NCBI GenBank assembly: GCA_017503465.1
Contig: JAFVSY010000028.1
Span: forward strand, 1 to 64,000
DNA from: Tidjanibacter sp.
GTDB lineage: Bacteria > Bacteroidota > Bacteroidia > Bacteroidales > Rikenellaceae
DNA length: 64,000 bases
Direction of reading: 5' to 3'
Shown: in pieces, positions 34,030 to 41,955 of the stretch
Layout of the letters: every line of letters starts with the position of its first letter
Position numbering within the stretch: position 1 is the first letter of the stretch
Made by a program: the position numbers and the translations under genes
The notes under the pieces: generated by a model
Told to the model about the DNA's origin: nothing
What the model saw: the letters and a program-made list of their open reading frames with translations, nothing else
Database searches by the model: none

Positions 34030-34082
34030 CCACTCACGCCACTTTCCACCTTGCAACGGGGAGGGTGGCGTGAGTGGGTTTT
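34030..34082 (+). terminator. Hairpin terminator after the kinase-like gene
   Basis: CCACTCACGCCAC (34030-34042) pairs exactly with 34065-34077, followed by GTTTTGG. The loop contains a further short CC/GG stem. The T-run is short. Confidence 0.6.
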
Positions 34083-34204
34083 GGCAAAAAAAGTTTGGTG
34101 GGCGTGTTACAAAATCTGCGCTCAAACGTCTTATGGTTGAGCGAGGGAAATTGAGCCCCCTCTGCCGACAACAAACCGACAACACAAAACCCAACACAAA
34201 AGCA

Positions 34205-34702
34205 ATGACCTCCAAAGAGTTCCACAGTCAAATACTCCCCCTCGGCGACAAAATGTATCGCTTGGCACGAGCCATCGTGGGTGCGAGTGGCGCCGAAGAT
34301 GTGGTGCAGGATGTGATGGAACGCTTGTGGCGAGGACGGGAGGGTTTGAGGCCCAACAACTGCGAAGCCTTTGTGATGCGCTCGGTGCGCAACCGCTCGC
34401 TCGATGTGGTTGGGGGCGAGAGGTTGAGGAACGACAAAAAAGAGTCGGTGGCCTATGAACTCTACACAACAAGCACCTCGCCTGAAGAGAACTTTGACCT
34501 GAGGGAATTGGCCGACCGAATCGTTGCCACCCTGCCGGAACAGCAGCAAACCATCCTTCACTTGAGGGATGTCGAGGGCTACGACTTCGACACCATTGCC
34601 GAGGTGGTCGGTATGGAGGTGGGCACCGTGAGGGTAAACCTCTCACGAGCACGCCGAGAGGTCAAGGAGCAACTGCAAAGAGCATTGAACTATGGGCTTT
34701 GA
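34205..34702 (+). CDS. ECF-type RNA polymerase sigma factor
   Basis: Extracytoplasmic-function sigma factor of 165 residues. The ATG at 34205 was chosen because upstream sequence in this frame overlaps the kinase gene. Region 2 spans about 8-75 (AEDVVQDVMERLWRGRE). Region 4 spans about 105-160, with an HTH around FDTIAEVVGMEVGTVRVNLSRARRE. The next two genes (anti-sigma-like membrane protein and DUF4252 protein) follow closely. This set is a common Bacteroidetes arrangement in which the membrane protein restrains the sigma factor. Confidence 0.94.
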   Translation: MTSKEFHSQILPLGDKMYRLARAIVGASGAEDVVQDVMERLWRGREGLRPNNCEAFVMRSVRNRSLDVVGGERLRNDKKESVAYELYTTSTSPEENFDLRELADRIVATLPEQQQTILHLRDVEGYDFDTIAEVVGMEVGTVRVNLSRARREVKEQLQRALNYGL

Positions 34703-34754
34703 GCCCTTGGTGGAGAGTAAATCGGAGAACACACACACGACAAAAAATAGAGTT

Positions 34755-35258
34755 ATGGTTATCAACGGAGGGAACATAGAGGAATTGGTGGAGAAGTGGC
34801 TCGGTGGAGAGACCTCGCTCGAAGAGGAGCGTGCTCTTGAAGGCTACTTTGCCGAGGGTGGCAGTGTGCCCGCCCACCTCGCTTGGGCTGCACCCTTGTT
34901 TGCCCGCAACGCCGCCAAGCGTAATCTCCACAATCCCCGCCGGAGGCACGCCACACCACGCCTTGCGTTGCGATATGGACTTGTGGCCACGGTTTCCATT
35001 GCCGCAGCCATTGCGGTGGGGTTGTTTGTTACCACCCGCCAACAAGCCACCCTCGGCCCGTGTGCCTACATCAATGGCGAGATGGTGTGCGATAGGGCCG
35101 TTGTGGCTGAGGTGGCAGCCCCTGTGTTTGAACAGTTGAGCCAAGCCCTGCAACCAATCAACAAGGTTTATGACGGACTCTCAACGGTTAAGAGCTCGAC
35201 CGAGAAGGCCGCAGAACTGCTAAATAAGTACAACATCGAAAAACTCCTACAACAATGA
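34755..35258 (+). CDS. Putative anti-sigma membrane protein
   Basis: A small protein of 167 residues from the ATG at 34755; an ATG at 34692 overlapping the sigma gene is a possible alternative. The N-terminal segment IEELVEKWLGGETSLEEERALEGYF is the typical cytoplasmic start of Bacteroidetes anti-sigma-like proteins. One transmembrane helix (about 75-97, YGLVATVSIAAAIAVGLFV) leads to a periplasmic tail with two cysteines. No FecR domain is present. An anti-sigma role is inferred from gene order and topology. It overlaps the next gene by 4 bp. Confidence 0.8.
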   Translation: MVINGGNIEELVEKWLGGETSLEEERALEGYFAEGGSVPAHLAWAAPLFARNAAKRNLHNPRRRHATPRLALRYGLVATVSIAAAIAVGLFVTTRQQATLGPCAYINGEMVCDRAVVAEVAAPVFEQLSQALQPINKVYDGLSTVKSSTEKAAELLNKYNIEKLLQQ

Positions 35259-35710
35259 AACAGACATTTCTTACCCTTCTCTCGGTCTTGCTGGTAACGC
35301 TTTGTTCGGCCGAGGCCCAAACAACCAAGATGACCGTTGAGCGCATCTATGAAAAATATGGCGAGCGCGACAACATCGTAACGATGAATATGCCCGGCGA
35401 AATGCTCTCCGAGCAGGGAGGTGAGCCAACCAACGTGAAACAATTCATAATGATTGTGAGCGAAACCCCGCTTGCCGATTTTGCCGAGGATGTTGATGCA
35501 CTCATTAAGGATGGTGGATTTCGCTCTCTGATGAAAGTCAAAAGCGATGGCAACCGAGTGGGCTTCTACCTGAGCAAAAACAAAGAAGAGTTCCTGATGG
35601 TCGTTCACAGCGCCGAGGGTGGCACCGTGCTGATGTGTGCCCAAGGAGAGGACCTGAAGATGCAGGATATGATGGAGCTCAGCAAGAGTGCCGGCAACTT
35701 GGGGATGTAG
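35255..35710 (+). CDS. DUF4252-family exported protein
   Basis: A 151-residue protein with a signal peptide (MKQTFLTLLSVLLVTLCSAEA). It has the DUF4252 pattern: an N-terminal IYEKYGERDNIVTMNMPGEM, then an alpha/beta domain ending in a hydrophobic beta-rich stretch (FLMVVHSAEGGTVLMCAQG). The function of the family is unknown. Members are typically found right after ECF sigma/anti-sigma pairs, as here, so it is probably part of an envelope stress module. A C9 tract follows at 35724-35732. Confidence 0.9.
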   Translation: MKQTFLTLLSVLLVTLCSAEAQTTKMTVERIYEKYGERDNIVTMNMPGEMLSEQGGEPTNVKQFIMIVSETPLADFAEDVDALIKDGGFRSLMKVKSDGNRVGFYLSKNKEEFLMVVHSAEGGTVLMCAQGEDLKMQDMMELSKSAGNLGM

Positions 35711-35762
35711 CCCACGCTTTCTGCCCCCCCCCAACAAAATCATATAAACAAAAAACAAATAA

Positions 35763-35851
35763 GGACGTGTACGTGCGTGCGCCTGCGATTGCGTGGGCGC
35801 ACGCTTGCGTATGCGGGCGCGCGCACACGTGCGCACGTGCGCATATGCGCG
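35763..35851. repeat. Alternating purine-pyrimidine tract (Z-DNA-prone) with nested palindromes
   Basis: A GTGCG/CGCAC-rich low-complexity region. Bases 35817-35851 alternate purine-pyrimidine without a break for 35 bp. It contains palindromes TGCGCACGTGCGCA and GCGCATATGCGC. It is non-coding and lies between the DUF4252 gene and the acyltransferase promoter. Confidence 0.85.
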
Positions 35852-35894
35852 AAGAAATCGTTGGGTGTTGAGTTCTTCTGTCAAAATGTTGTTT

Positions 35895-35924
35895 TTGCAC
35901 TTTGCGAAAAAGTTTGTATATTTG
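35895..35924 (+). promoter_or_regulatory. Promoter of the acyltransferase gene
   Basis: TTG (35895-35897), a 19-bp spacer, then TATATTTG (35917-35924), an exact Bacteroidetes-type promoter. It is 39 bp from the start codon. Confidence 0.7.
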
Positions 35925-35963
35925 CCAAAGGGAGAACAAAAAGTTTAATCAAAAACAAATCCG

Positions 35964-37433
35964 ATGACAAAAAAACTTCTGCCTCGCAAGCCGGGTTTGC
36001 CCGCAAAAATTTTCAGAGGCTATCTCAAAGTCGTACACGACAAGTTGTACTATCGCCACATATATGTTGAGGGTCGCGAGAAGATGCCCGCCGATGGCAC
36101 CCCCACGGTTGCCGTGTCGCAGCACCAAAACTGTCTGAACGACCCCCTGCTGTTGGGCTTCGCTCTCTCCGACCGCAAACCCCGCTTCTTGGCGAGGGCC
36201 AACGTGTTCAAAAACCCCATCTTCAACTGGGCTATCCGAGGCCTTGGCGCACTGCCCGCCTACAGGATGAAATATGACGGCTATGCCGCTGTGGGCAAAA
36301 ACCAGCAGACCTTCCAAGAGGTTGGCTATGCTCTGCGCCGTGGCGAGACCGTTATCCTCTACCCCGAGGCAGGACACCAAGACAAGCGTTGGCTCGGCAA
36401 CTTCTCGCCCGCCTATTTGAAGATGGCCTTTGGTGCCGCCGAGGAGAGTGGCTTCGAGAGGGAGGTCTTTGTTATGCCCACCGCACACCACTACTCGGTC
36501 TATCAGCACGCAAGGGAGAGTGGCTTGGTGATGTTTGGCGACCCCGTCTCGCTCAAACCCTACTATGAACTCTACAAAGAGCAACCCCGCACTGCCATCC
36601 GTGAGGTAAACGCACTGGTGCGCAAGCAGATTGAGCAGATGATGCTCAACATTACCGACTTGGAGCACTACGAGCAGGTTGATTTCCTGCGCGATGGAGT
36701 CTATGGCGACTACTATGCCGTGGCACAGGGGCTTAACCCCAAGCACCTCCCCTCCAAACTCAAAGCCGACAAGGAACTTGTCAAGAAGTTGGATGACGCC
36801 ACCGTGGCCGAGCCCGAAAAGATGGATGAGATTTACGACAAGGTGAGAAAACTCGCCAAGGGTATCAGGAAACTCAACGTGAGGGAGTGGCTCTTTGAGA
36901 AGAAGAACACCGGCCTTATGGGACTTGTCGGTAGGGCTCTGGTGTTGTTGCTCGGTTTGCCCCTCTTTGTGGTGAGCATCATCCCCACCTTTGCAATGTT
37001 CCTCGTGCCCGAACTCTTCCTCAAGAAGTTCATCAAGGACCAGATGTTCCGCAGTTCGGTGAGGGCCGGAGTGTTGCTGCTGATTGTGTTCCCGCTGTTC
37101 TGCATCGTTCCTGTTGTTGTGATGTTGTGCTGTGGTAATTGGCTCTCGGCGCTGTGCTACCTCGTGGCCTACCCGCTGATGGCAATCTACGCCTACAACT
37201 ACATCATCTACTTTGTGAAGTACAAGGGCTATGTGCGCTTCACCAAGCCCAGCAATCGCGACAAGGTGGAGAAGCTGCGTGCGATGAGGGAAGAGGTCTA
37301 TCTCGCTCTGGATAAGGTACTTGCCACCAGCGAGGAGAACGCCGCCAAGGCTGCCGCCATTCGCCAAGAGCGTGCCGCAGCGGAGGCCGCTGCCAAAGCC
37401 GCTGCCGAGGTGAGCGAGCCTGCTGCCGAGTAG
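35964..37433 (+). CDS. Phospholipid/glycerol acyltransferase family protein
   Basis: A membrane-associated acyltransferase (PlsC superfamily) of 489 residues, larger than a plain PlsC (about 250). The acyltransferase core lies at about 45-250, with the histidine motif as SQHQNCLND (spacing HxxxxxD rather than HxxxxD), FLARANVFKNP, and the second motif as LYPEAGHQ instead of FPEGTR. The C-terminal part has two to four transmembrane helices (about 315-420) and an Ala/Glu-rich coiled tail. It probably acylates lysophosphatidate or a related lipid; the altered motifs make the acceptor uncertain. Confidence 0.88.
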   Translation: MTKKLLPRKPGLPAKIFRGYLKVVHDKLYYRHIYVEGREKMPADGTPTVAVSQHQNCLNDPLLLGFALSDRKPRFLARANVFKNPIFNWAIRGLGALPAYRMKYDGYAAVGKNQQTFQEVGYALRRGETVILYPEAGHQDKRWLGNFSPAYLKMAFGAAEESGFEREVFVMPTAHHYSVYQHARESGLVMFGDPVSLKPYYELYKEQPRTAIREVNALVRKQIEQMMLNITDLEHYEQVDFLRDGVYGDYYAVAQGLNPKHLPSKLKADKELVKKLDDATVAEPEKMDEIYDKVRKLAKGIRKLNVREWLFEKKNTGLMGLVGRALVLLLGLPLFVVSIIPTFAMFLVPELFLKKFIKDQMFRSSVRAGVLLLIVFPLFCIVPVVVMLCCGNWLSALCYLVAYPLMAIYAYNYIIYFVKYKGYVRFTKPSNRDKVEKLRAMREEVYLALDKVLATSEENAAKAAAIRQERAAAEAAAKAAAEVSEPAAE

Positions 37434-37496
37434 GACTTTTTCGGAAATTAAGTTGAGCCGCAACGGTCCGCAACGGTCCCGAAGTAAACCCGCAAT

Positions 37497-37535
37497 AAGC
37501 CCACAAGACACCCCAAAAGTCTTGTGGGCTTGTTT
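37497..37535 (+). terminator. Rho-independent terminator of the acyltransferase gene
   Basis: AAGCCCACAAGAC (37497-37509) pairs with 37519-37531, followed by GTTTTG. A tandem CAACGGTCC repeat lies just upstream (37461-37479). Confidence 0.8.
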
Positions 37536-37570
37536 TGTCGGTTTTCGTTTTCTTTTCGCAATTCTATTGC

Positions 37571-37578
37571 TATCTTTG
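37571..37578 (+). promoter_or_regulatory. -7 box of the PfkB kinase promoter
   Basis: TATCTTTG, 59 bp upstream of the start codon; fits TAnnTTTG. Confidence 0.5.
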
Positions 37579-37637
37579 CACACACATATTTTTATATAAA
37601 TAGTAAGAAACCACACTAACCCACACCAGCACACACT

Positions 37638-38648
37638 ATGCAGATTAAGAAGGTTATCGGCATCGGCAATGCCCTCACAGATTTTTTGGTAAACCTGCGC
37701 AACGATGACGTACTCCAGCGACTCAACCTCGGCAAGGGGAGTATGAACCTCGTGGATTCGGAATTCCAGCGCAAGATTCAGGGCGAAACCGCCGACCTGC
37801 CACACACCCTCTCGCTGGGCGGTAGTGCCTCCAACACCATCCGCTGTATGGCTCGCCTCGGCGCAGAGGTGGGACTCATCGGCAAGGTGGGAAGGGACTC
37901 CACGGGCCACTTCTTTGAGCAGGCCCTCGAGAACCTCGGAGTGGACCCCCACATCTACCACGGAGTGAACCGCTCGGGTAGGTGCTTGGCCCTTGTGTCG
38001 CCCGATGGCGAGCGCACTATGGTAACCTACCTCGGTGCCGCCCTTGAGCTCTGCGAGGCCGACATCACGCCGAGTGTGTTTGAGGGCTACGATTGCCTCT
38101 ACATTGAGGGCTATATGGTTCAGAGCCACTCGGTTATACGCCACGCTATCAAGACCGCCAAGGCGTGTGGACTGAAGGTGGCCATCGACCTTGCGAGCTA
38201 CAACGTGGTGCTGGAGAACAGGGCCTTCTTGTTGGACCTTGTGGACAAATATGTGGACATCATCTTCGCCAACGAACAGGAGGCAGCAGCCTTCAGTGGC
38301 GAGCAAGACCCCGAAAAGGCTCTTGAGTTCATCGCCGCAAGGTGCGAGCTTGCCATCGTGAAGATTGGCACCCGAGGTGCGCTCATCAAGGAGCAGGGTG
38401 GCGAAAGGATACACGTGGGCATTATGGCCGCTGCCAAGAGGGTGGACACCACCGGTGCGGGCGACTTCTATGCCGCAGGCTTTATGGCCGGCTTGTGCCA
38501 GGGGCTTTCGTTGCGCCAATGCGGCACCATCGGAGCCATCGCTGCCGGCAAGGTGATTGAGGTGGTGGGCACCACCTTTGGCGAGGATGCTTGGAAGGAG
38601 ATTTTCTCGCTCGTTGAGAGGGTAAAAACGGAGAAATATTTGTTCTAA
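37638..38648 (+). CDS. PfkB-family carbohydrate/adenosine kinase
   Basis: A ribokinase-fold sugar or nucleoside kinase of 336 residues. Near the N-terminus are the family glycines in LSLGGSASNTIRC (about 55-67). The C-terminal signature DTTGAGDFYAAGF with the catalytic Asp lies at about 270. The layout and length are closest to the adenosine-kinase branch seen in Bacteroidetes, but substrate cannot be fixed from sequence; ribokinase or fructokinase remain possible. It is monocistronic with its own -7 box. Confidence 0.9.
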   Translation: MQIKKVIGIGNALTDFLVNLRNDDVLQRLNLGKGSMNLVDSEFQRKIQGETADLPHTLSLGGSASNTIRCMARLGAEVGLIGKVGRDSTGHFFEQALENLGVDPHIYHGVNRSGRCLALVSPDGERTMVTYLGAALELCEADITPSVFEGYDCLYIEGYMVQSHSVIRHAIKTAKACGLKVAIDLASYNVVLENRAFLLDLVDKYVDIIFANEQEAAAFSGEQDPEKALEFIAARCELAIVKIGTRGALIKEQGGERIHVGIMAAAKRVDTTGAGDFYAAGFMAGLCQGLSLRQCGTIGAIAAGKVIEVVGTTFGEDAWKEIFSLVERVKTEKYLF

Positions 38649-38719
38649 TACACACTCCCTCCCACGCATAAAAACAAAAGAAATTACGTCGCACATTGGG
38701 GCAAAACACACGTTAGGGT

Positions 38720-39073
38720 ATGAATGTTACGATTGAGTTGGAGCGAATGGAATTTCGTGCTCCGCACGGCTGCTATGACCTCGAAAAAGTGGTCGGAAAC
38801 CGCTTTGAGGTGGATGTGATGTTGATTGTTGAAATCGGCGATGCGGCGAAGGACGACGAGTTGTTGAAAAGTGTGAATTATCTGACCGTCTACGACCTCG
38901 TGGCGGAGCAGATGCAACGCCCCTCCGACACCCTTGAGAATGTGGCTTGGCGCATACAAGAGTGCTTGTATGGTGCTTTCTGTCAGATTGTTAGCTCAAA
39001 AATCAAGGTTTCCAAACTTGCACCCCCTCTCGGAGGTAAGGTCGAAAAGGTCAGCGTAACGCTAACAAAATAA
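38720..39073 (+). CDS. folB: Dihydroneopterin aldolase
   Basis: Folate-pathway enzyme that cleaves 7,8-dihydroneopterin to 6-hydroxymethyl-dihydropterin. The 117 residues fit the tunnelling fold. The N-terminus IELERMEFRAPHGCYDLEK and NYLTVYDLV match the FolB pattern, with the conserved Glu in the HGCYDxEK segment. SKLAPPLGGKVEKVSVTL forms the C-terminal strand with the conserved lysine. No other folate genes are adjacent. Confidence 0.93.
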   Translation: MNVTIELERMEFRAPHGCYDLEKVVGNRFEVDVMLIVEIGDAAKDDELLKSVNYLTVYDLVAEQMQRPSDTLENVAWRIQECLYGAFCQIVSSKIKVSKLAPPLGGKVEKVSVTLTK

Positions 39074-39087
39074 GGTGTTTACACTTT

Positions 39088-39136
39088 TGTTGATAACCTG
39101 TTGAAAAACCAACAAAAACCCCTTGTTTTATCCAAA
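39088..39136. promoter_or_regulatory. DnaA-box-like motifs upstream of nrdJ
   Basis: Inverted TTATCAACA (39088-39096) and inverted TTTTCAACA (39099-39107) are spaced 11 bp start to start, one helical turn. TTATCCAAA lies at 39128-39136. Each differs from TTATCCACA at one or two positions. A hairpin (39159-39177) lies between these and the start codon. Confidence 0.45.
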
Positions 39137-39261
39137 AATTAGTTTGAACTTTGTAGCAAAGTCGGGCCTCCCGGCTTTAGTTGTCTATGCTTTTGATTAT
39201 CAAGGGCGTAGATTTTTTGGAGTCGAGCAAAATCGAAAAAATATATAAAAAGCTGGTAACT

Positions 39262-41823
39262 ATGTCTGAAAAGATGGAGAACGGGGGCGTGTCCCCCGAA
39301 CTGAAAGAGCTGAAATACGACGACGTTTTGGCCAACGCCAAAGAGTATTTCAAGGGTGATGACCTCGCCGCAATGGTGTGGGTGAACAAGTATGCGCTGA
39401 AGGACTCCTTCAACCGCATCTATGAGCCCTCGCCCGAGGCTATGCACCACCGCATCGCCAACGAGATTGCTCGTATCGAGAACAACTACCCCAACCCAAT
39501 GAGCGCAGAGGATGTGTTTGGATTGCTCGACCAATTCAAATATGTCATCCCCCAAGGCGGTCCTATGACGGGTATTGGCAACAATCTCCAGATTGCCTCG
39601 CTGTCGAACTGCTTTGTAATCGGCCACCGCAACCCCGCCGACTCCTATGGCGGTATCATCCGTATGGACGAGGAGCAGGTGCAGCTGATGAAACGTAGGG
39701 GTGGTGTGGGCCACGACCTTTCGCACCTCCGCCCCGCAGGTAGCCCTGTGTTGAACAGCGCGCTGACCTCCACGGGTATTGTGCCCTTTATGGAGCGCTA
39801 CTCCAACTCCACTCGCGAGGTAGCACAGGATGGCCGTAGGGGTGCTCTTATGCTCACCCTCTCCATCAAACACCCCGATGCAGAGCGTTTCATTGACGCC
39901 AAGACCGTACAAGGCAAAGTTACCGGTGCCAACGTGTCGATTAAGATTGACGATGAGTTTATGCGTTGCGTGCTCAGCGGCGAGAAATATGTTCAGAAGT
40001 TCCCCATCGACTCCGACAAGCCTCTCTATGAGAAGGAAGTTGATGCAACCGCACTGTGGGATAAGATTATCCACAACGCCTGGAAGAGTGCCGAGCCCGG
40101 TTGTTTGTTCTGGGACACCGTGTTGAGGGAGAGTGTGCCCGACTGCTATGCAGACGAGGGCTTCCGCACCGTTTCGACCAACCCCTGTGGTGAGATTCCT
40201 CTGTGCCCCTACGACAGCTGCCGTCTGTTGGCCCTCAACCTCTACAGCTATGTGGACAACCCATTCACCCCCGAGGCTGCCTTCAACCACGAGAAGTTCC
40301 AAAAGCACGTGGAGATGGCTATGAGGATGATGGACGACATCATCGACCTCGAGTTGGAGAAGATTGACCTCATCCACAAGAAGATTGGCAAGGACCCCGA
40401 GGAGTTGGATGTTCGTAGGGTTGAACTTTCGTTGTGGGAGAAAATCAGGGAGAAGGCTCTCAAGGGCCGCCGTACCGGTTTGGGCATTACCGCCGAGGGC
40501 GATATGTTGGCCGCATTGGGTATGACCTACGGCTCTGACGAGGCTATCGACTTTGCAGTAAGCATCCAAAGGGAACTCTGCCTTAACGCCTACCGCGCTT
40601 CGGTGAAACTCGCCAAAGAGAGGGGCTCGTTCCCGATGTACGACAACCTCAAAGAGGAGAACAACCCGATGATTGGCCGCATCCGCGAGGCCGACCCCGA
40701 GTTGTATGCCGATATGGTACGCTATGGCCGTAGGAACATCGCTATGCTGACCATCGCCCCCACGGGTACCGTGTCGCTGATGTCGCAGACCACCTCCGGT
40801 ATTGAGCCGGTGTTCCGCCCCGTCTACAAGCGTCGTAGGAAGGTGAACCCCACCGACCAGAATGTGAAGATTACCTACAAGGACGACGTGGGTGATTGCT
40901 TTGAGGAGTATTATGTGTTCCACCACAAGTTTGTGGAGTGGCTCAAGATTACCGGCCACGATGTGGCCAACTTGGCTGACCTCTCCGATGCAGAGATGGA
41001 TGCACTTGTTGCCGCCTCGCCCTACAACCACGCCACCGCAAACGACATCGACTGGGTGGCCAAGGTGAAGATGCAGGGTGCCATTCAGAAGTGGGTGGAC
41101 CACTCGATTTCGGTTACCGTAAACTTGCCGAACAACGTTTCGGAGGAGTTGGTTGCACAGGTCTACAAGACCGCTTGGGAGTGTGGCTGCAAGGGTATCA
41201 CCGTCTACCGCGATGGCTCGCGTAGCGGCGTGCTCATCGACACCAAGAGCAAGAAGAACCCCGAGGAGTCGCAGTCTACCGCACCCATCAAACGCCCCGC
41301 AGAGTTGGAGGCCGATGTGGTACGCTTCCGCAACGGCAAGGAGGAGTGGATTGCCTTCGTGGGACTCCACAACGGAAGGCCCTATGAGATTTTCACCGGT
41401 CAGATTGACGAGGAGTCGCTCTATATTCCCAAGTCCATCAAGAAGGGTTGGATTGTGAAAGTGAGGGAAGAGGATGGCACCAAGCGTTACGACTTCCGCT
41501 TCCAGGACAAGATGGGCTACCCCCACGTTATTGGTGGTATCTCTCGTCTGTTCGATATGGAGTTCTGGAACTACGCCAAGTTGATTTCGGGCGTGTTGCG
41601 CAACGGTATGCCCATCGTGGATGTGGTGAACCTTGTGGACAGCCTCCAATTCACCAGCGAGGGTATCAACATCTGGAAGGCAGGTGTGGCTCGTGCCCTG
41701 AAGCAGTACATCAAGGACGGCACCAAGAGCAAACAAAAGTGCCCCAACTGCGGTAGCGAGAGCCTCGTTTACCAGAATGGTTGCCCCACTTGCCACTCGT
41801 GTGGCTGGAGCAAGTGCTCGTAG
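39262..41823 (+). CDS. nrdJ: Adenosylcobalamin-dependent (class II) ribonucleotide reductase
   Basis: Reduces ribonucleotides to deoxyribonucleotides using a radical from vitamin B12. The ATG at 39262 gives 853 residues; TTG/ATG codons at 39181-39187 would add a non-conserved tail. Core features are WVNKYALKD, the first active-site cysteine in SLSNCFVIG (about 113), the radical cysteine in STNPCGEIPL (about 306), and SPYNHATAND-type substrate loops. The C-terminus has a zinc-ribbon-like end (CPNCGS, CPTCHSCG) that carries the reducing cysteines. The enzyme needs cobalamin. Upstream DnaA-like boxes suggest cell-cycle control. Confidence 0.97.
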   Translation: MSEKMENGGVSPELKELKYDDVLANAKEYFKGDDLAAMVWVNKYALKDSFNRIYEPSPEAMHHRIANEIARIENNYPNPMSAEDVFGLLDQFKYVIPQGGPMTGIGNNLQIASLSNCFVIGHRNPADSYGGIIRMDEEQVQLMKRRGGVGHDLSHLRPAGSPVLNSALTSTGIVPFMERYSNSTREVAQDGRRGALMLTLSIKHPDAERFIDAKTVQGKVTGANVSIKIDDEFMRCVLSGEKYVQKFPIDSDKPLYEKEVDATALWDKIIHNAWKSAEPGCLFWDTVLRESVPDCYADEGFRTVSTNPCGEIPLCPYDSCRLLALNLYSYVDNPFTPEAAFNHEKFQKHVEMAMRMMDDIIDLELEKIDLIHKKIGKDPEELDVRRVELSLWEKIREKALKGRRTGLGITAEGDMLAALGMTYGSDEAIDFAVSIQRELCLNAYRASVKLAKERGSFPMYDNLKEENNPMIGRIREADPELYADMVRYGRRNIAMLTIAPTGTVSLMSQTTSGIEPVFRPVYKRRRKVNPTDQNVKITYKDDVGDCFEEYYVFHHKFVEWLKITGHDVANLADLSDAEMDALVAASPYNHATANDIDWVAKVKMQGAIQKWVDHSISVTVNLPNNVSEELVAQVYKTAWECGCKGITVYRDGSRSGVLIDTKSKKNPEESQSTAPIKRPAELEADVVRFRNGKEEWIAFVGLHNGRPYEIFTGQIDEESLYIPKSIKKGWIVKVREEDGTKRYDFRFQDKMGYPHVIGGISRLFDMEFWNYAKLISGVLRNGMPIVDVVNLVDSLQFTSEGINIWKAGVARALKQYIKDGTKSKQKCPNCGSESLVYQNGCPTCHSCGWSKCS

Positions 41824-41955
41824 TGGGAAGAACACCACGCAGGAATGTGGCGCAATCTTGAGAAGTAAAACAAGGGCGCACACAATCAAATATGTACTTT
41901 TTGGACCAGAGCAGGAACACCTGCTCTGGTCTGCTGTAAAAGAATAAGATACATT

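Noticed and set aside
33692..34204. N-terminal extension of the ECF sigma frame
   Set aside because: It overlaps the kinase-like gene and its terminator hairpin; sigma region 2 begins properly after 34205.
41904..41931. 11-bp perfect hairpin upstream of nhaC as an nrdJ terminator
   Set aside because: No T-run follows on either strand, so it is recorded only as a hairpin in the nhaC leader.
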